This document shows, piece by piece, positions 44,039 to 44,532 of a stretch of DNA of 44,532 nucleotides (positions within the stretch are counted from its first letter, which is position 1; each line of letters starts with the position of its first letter). The translations under genes were made by a program, and so were the position numbers. A model generated the notes under the pieces. That model was given only the letters and a program-made list of their open reading frames with translations, was not told the origin of the DNA and ran no database searches. This DNA comes from Patescibacteria group bacterium (GTDB lineage Bacteria; Patescibacteriota; JABMPQ01), in assembly GCA_018818965.1 (NCBI GenBank), contig JAHJQX010000022.1, positions 1-44,532 of the forward strand. The letters are read 5' to 3'.

Positions 44039-44532
44039 ATGAAAAATAACAGCGAACAGCCAACCATACTAGTGATCAAAAAAGTTGTTCAGGAGACAGA
44101 GTCAATTAAGACTTATACTTTTGAGTATAAATTAGGAGCTCAGTCAGGTCAATTTGTCATGCTTTGGATCCCACGAGTAGATCAGAAACCGATTAGTATC
44201 TCCCGGCAGACTGACAGCAGCTTTGACCTAACAGTTTTCAAAATTGGCAAGGCGACCAATGCTATGTTTGCCATGAAAGAAGGCGATAAAGTCGGCATTT
44301 CTGGCCCTTATGGCCGAGGATTTGAGATTAAGCCAAAGACAAACATTGTATTGGTAGGCGGCGGTTGTGGCTCGGCGCCACTGCGGATGGTAGGTGAGGA
44401 AGCGGAGAAGGCCGGCTGCAAAGTAACATTTATCACTGGCGCCAAGACTGGCAAAGATGTGTTATTTAAAGACGCTTTACCAGATACTTGTATTACTACT
44501 GATGATGGCTCGGAAGGTTTCAAAGGATTTAC
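44039..44532 (+). CDS. pyrK: Dihydroorotate dehydrogenase electron transfer subunit (partial)
   Basis: Starts at ATG 44039, 17 nt after pyrD, and runs off the window; about 164 residues are visible. It shows the FAD-binding KPISISR motif, an NAD-binding GGGCGSAPL loop, and the ferredoxin-reductase fold of PyrK. The C-terminal cysteines of the [2Fe-2S] cluster would lie beyond the edge. It passes electrons from PyrD to NAD+. No ORF-track entry exists because no stop is in the window. Confidence 0.85.
   Translation, partial: MKNNSEQPTILVIKKVVQETESIKTYTFEYKLGAQSGQFVMLWIPRVDQKPISISRQTDSSFDLTVFKIGKATNAMFAMKEGDKVGISGPYGRGFEIKPKTNIVLVGGGCGSAPLRMVGEEAEKAGCKVTFITGAKTGKDVLFKDALPDTCITTDDGSEGFKGF

Overview
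The window looks like a chromosomal piece of a Patescibacteria (Candidate Phyla Radiation) bacterium, probably from the Parcubacteria side. The evidence is compact short genes and a standard code with TGA stops. There are also families typical of these genomes: four VirB2/TrbC-like small pilins, DUF5661-like and DUF5663-like small proteins, a single pseudopilin with PilD, and large LamG or LysM surface proteins. Partial pathways and a 23S-5S operon without a neighbouring 16S gene fit as well. The lineage call is inference from gene content; no tree was built. I see no tRNA, CRISPR array, insertion sequence or prophage.

Layout. 1-6.0 kb: end of xseA and xseB, a DMT (EamA) transporter, a disordered protein on the minus strand, a YgjP-type metallopeptidase, a Cas4/RecB-like PD-(D/E)XK protein, DUF5661, a membrane-anchored protein and a MazG-like pyrophosphohydrolase. 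Three copies of a hairpin element (family A) sit just after stop codons here. 6.0-9.6 kb: an rRNA leader with promoter, possible leader peptide and attenuator-like terminator, then 23S and 5S. 9.6-14 kb: galU, a lipoprotein solute-binding protein and four pilin-like proteins in one direction. 14-16.5 kb: a GT-C/STT3-like glycosyltransferase and a second EamA transporter on the minus strand. 16.5-18.1 kb: riboflavin kinase, riboflavin synthase and lumazine synthase. 18.2-21.4 kb: an 896-aa LysM-like protein and a small DUF5663-like protein. 21.5-32.8 kb, mostly minus strand: 2-oxoacid:ferredoxin oxidoreductase gamma, delta and alpha subunits (no beta), CapA, YqeY, HtrA, GatA, GatC, LigA, PilD and a pseudopilin, plus one plus-strand EamA transporter. 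A second hairpin family (B, two copies) overlaps the stop codons of htrA and pilD. 32.9-37.9 kb: a LamG-domain surface protein and an anchored glycoside hydrolase. 38-44.5 kb: an amidohydrolase, a GNAT-like protein, argininosuccinate synthase, an asparagine-synthetase/AsnRS-like enzyme, PyrD and a partial PyrK.

The most interesting observation is in the last block. Two adjacent, unrelated aspartate-consuming ligases (ArgG and a class II synthetase-like AsnA/AsnRS-like enzyme) each carry a C-terminal MGS-like domain. This is the allosteric domain type found at the end of the carbamoyl-phosphate synthetase large subunit. The two copies are about 54% identical to each other by hand count and lie next to pyrD-pyrK. 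I infer a shared metabolite-sensing control over aspartate use for arginine, asparagine and pyrimidines. Other second-look items are the two families of self-complementary 3'-UTR elements with changing arms, the attenuator-like leader before 23S, a terminator-like hairpin 21 nt before the asn-like gene, and the pilin cluster linked to an orphan solute-binding lipoprotein.
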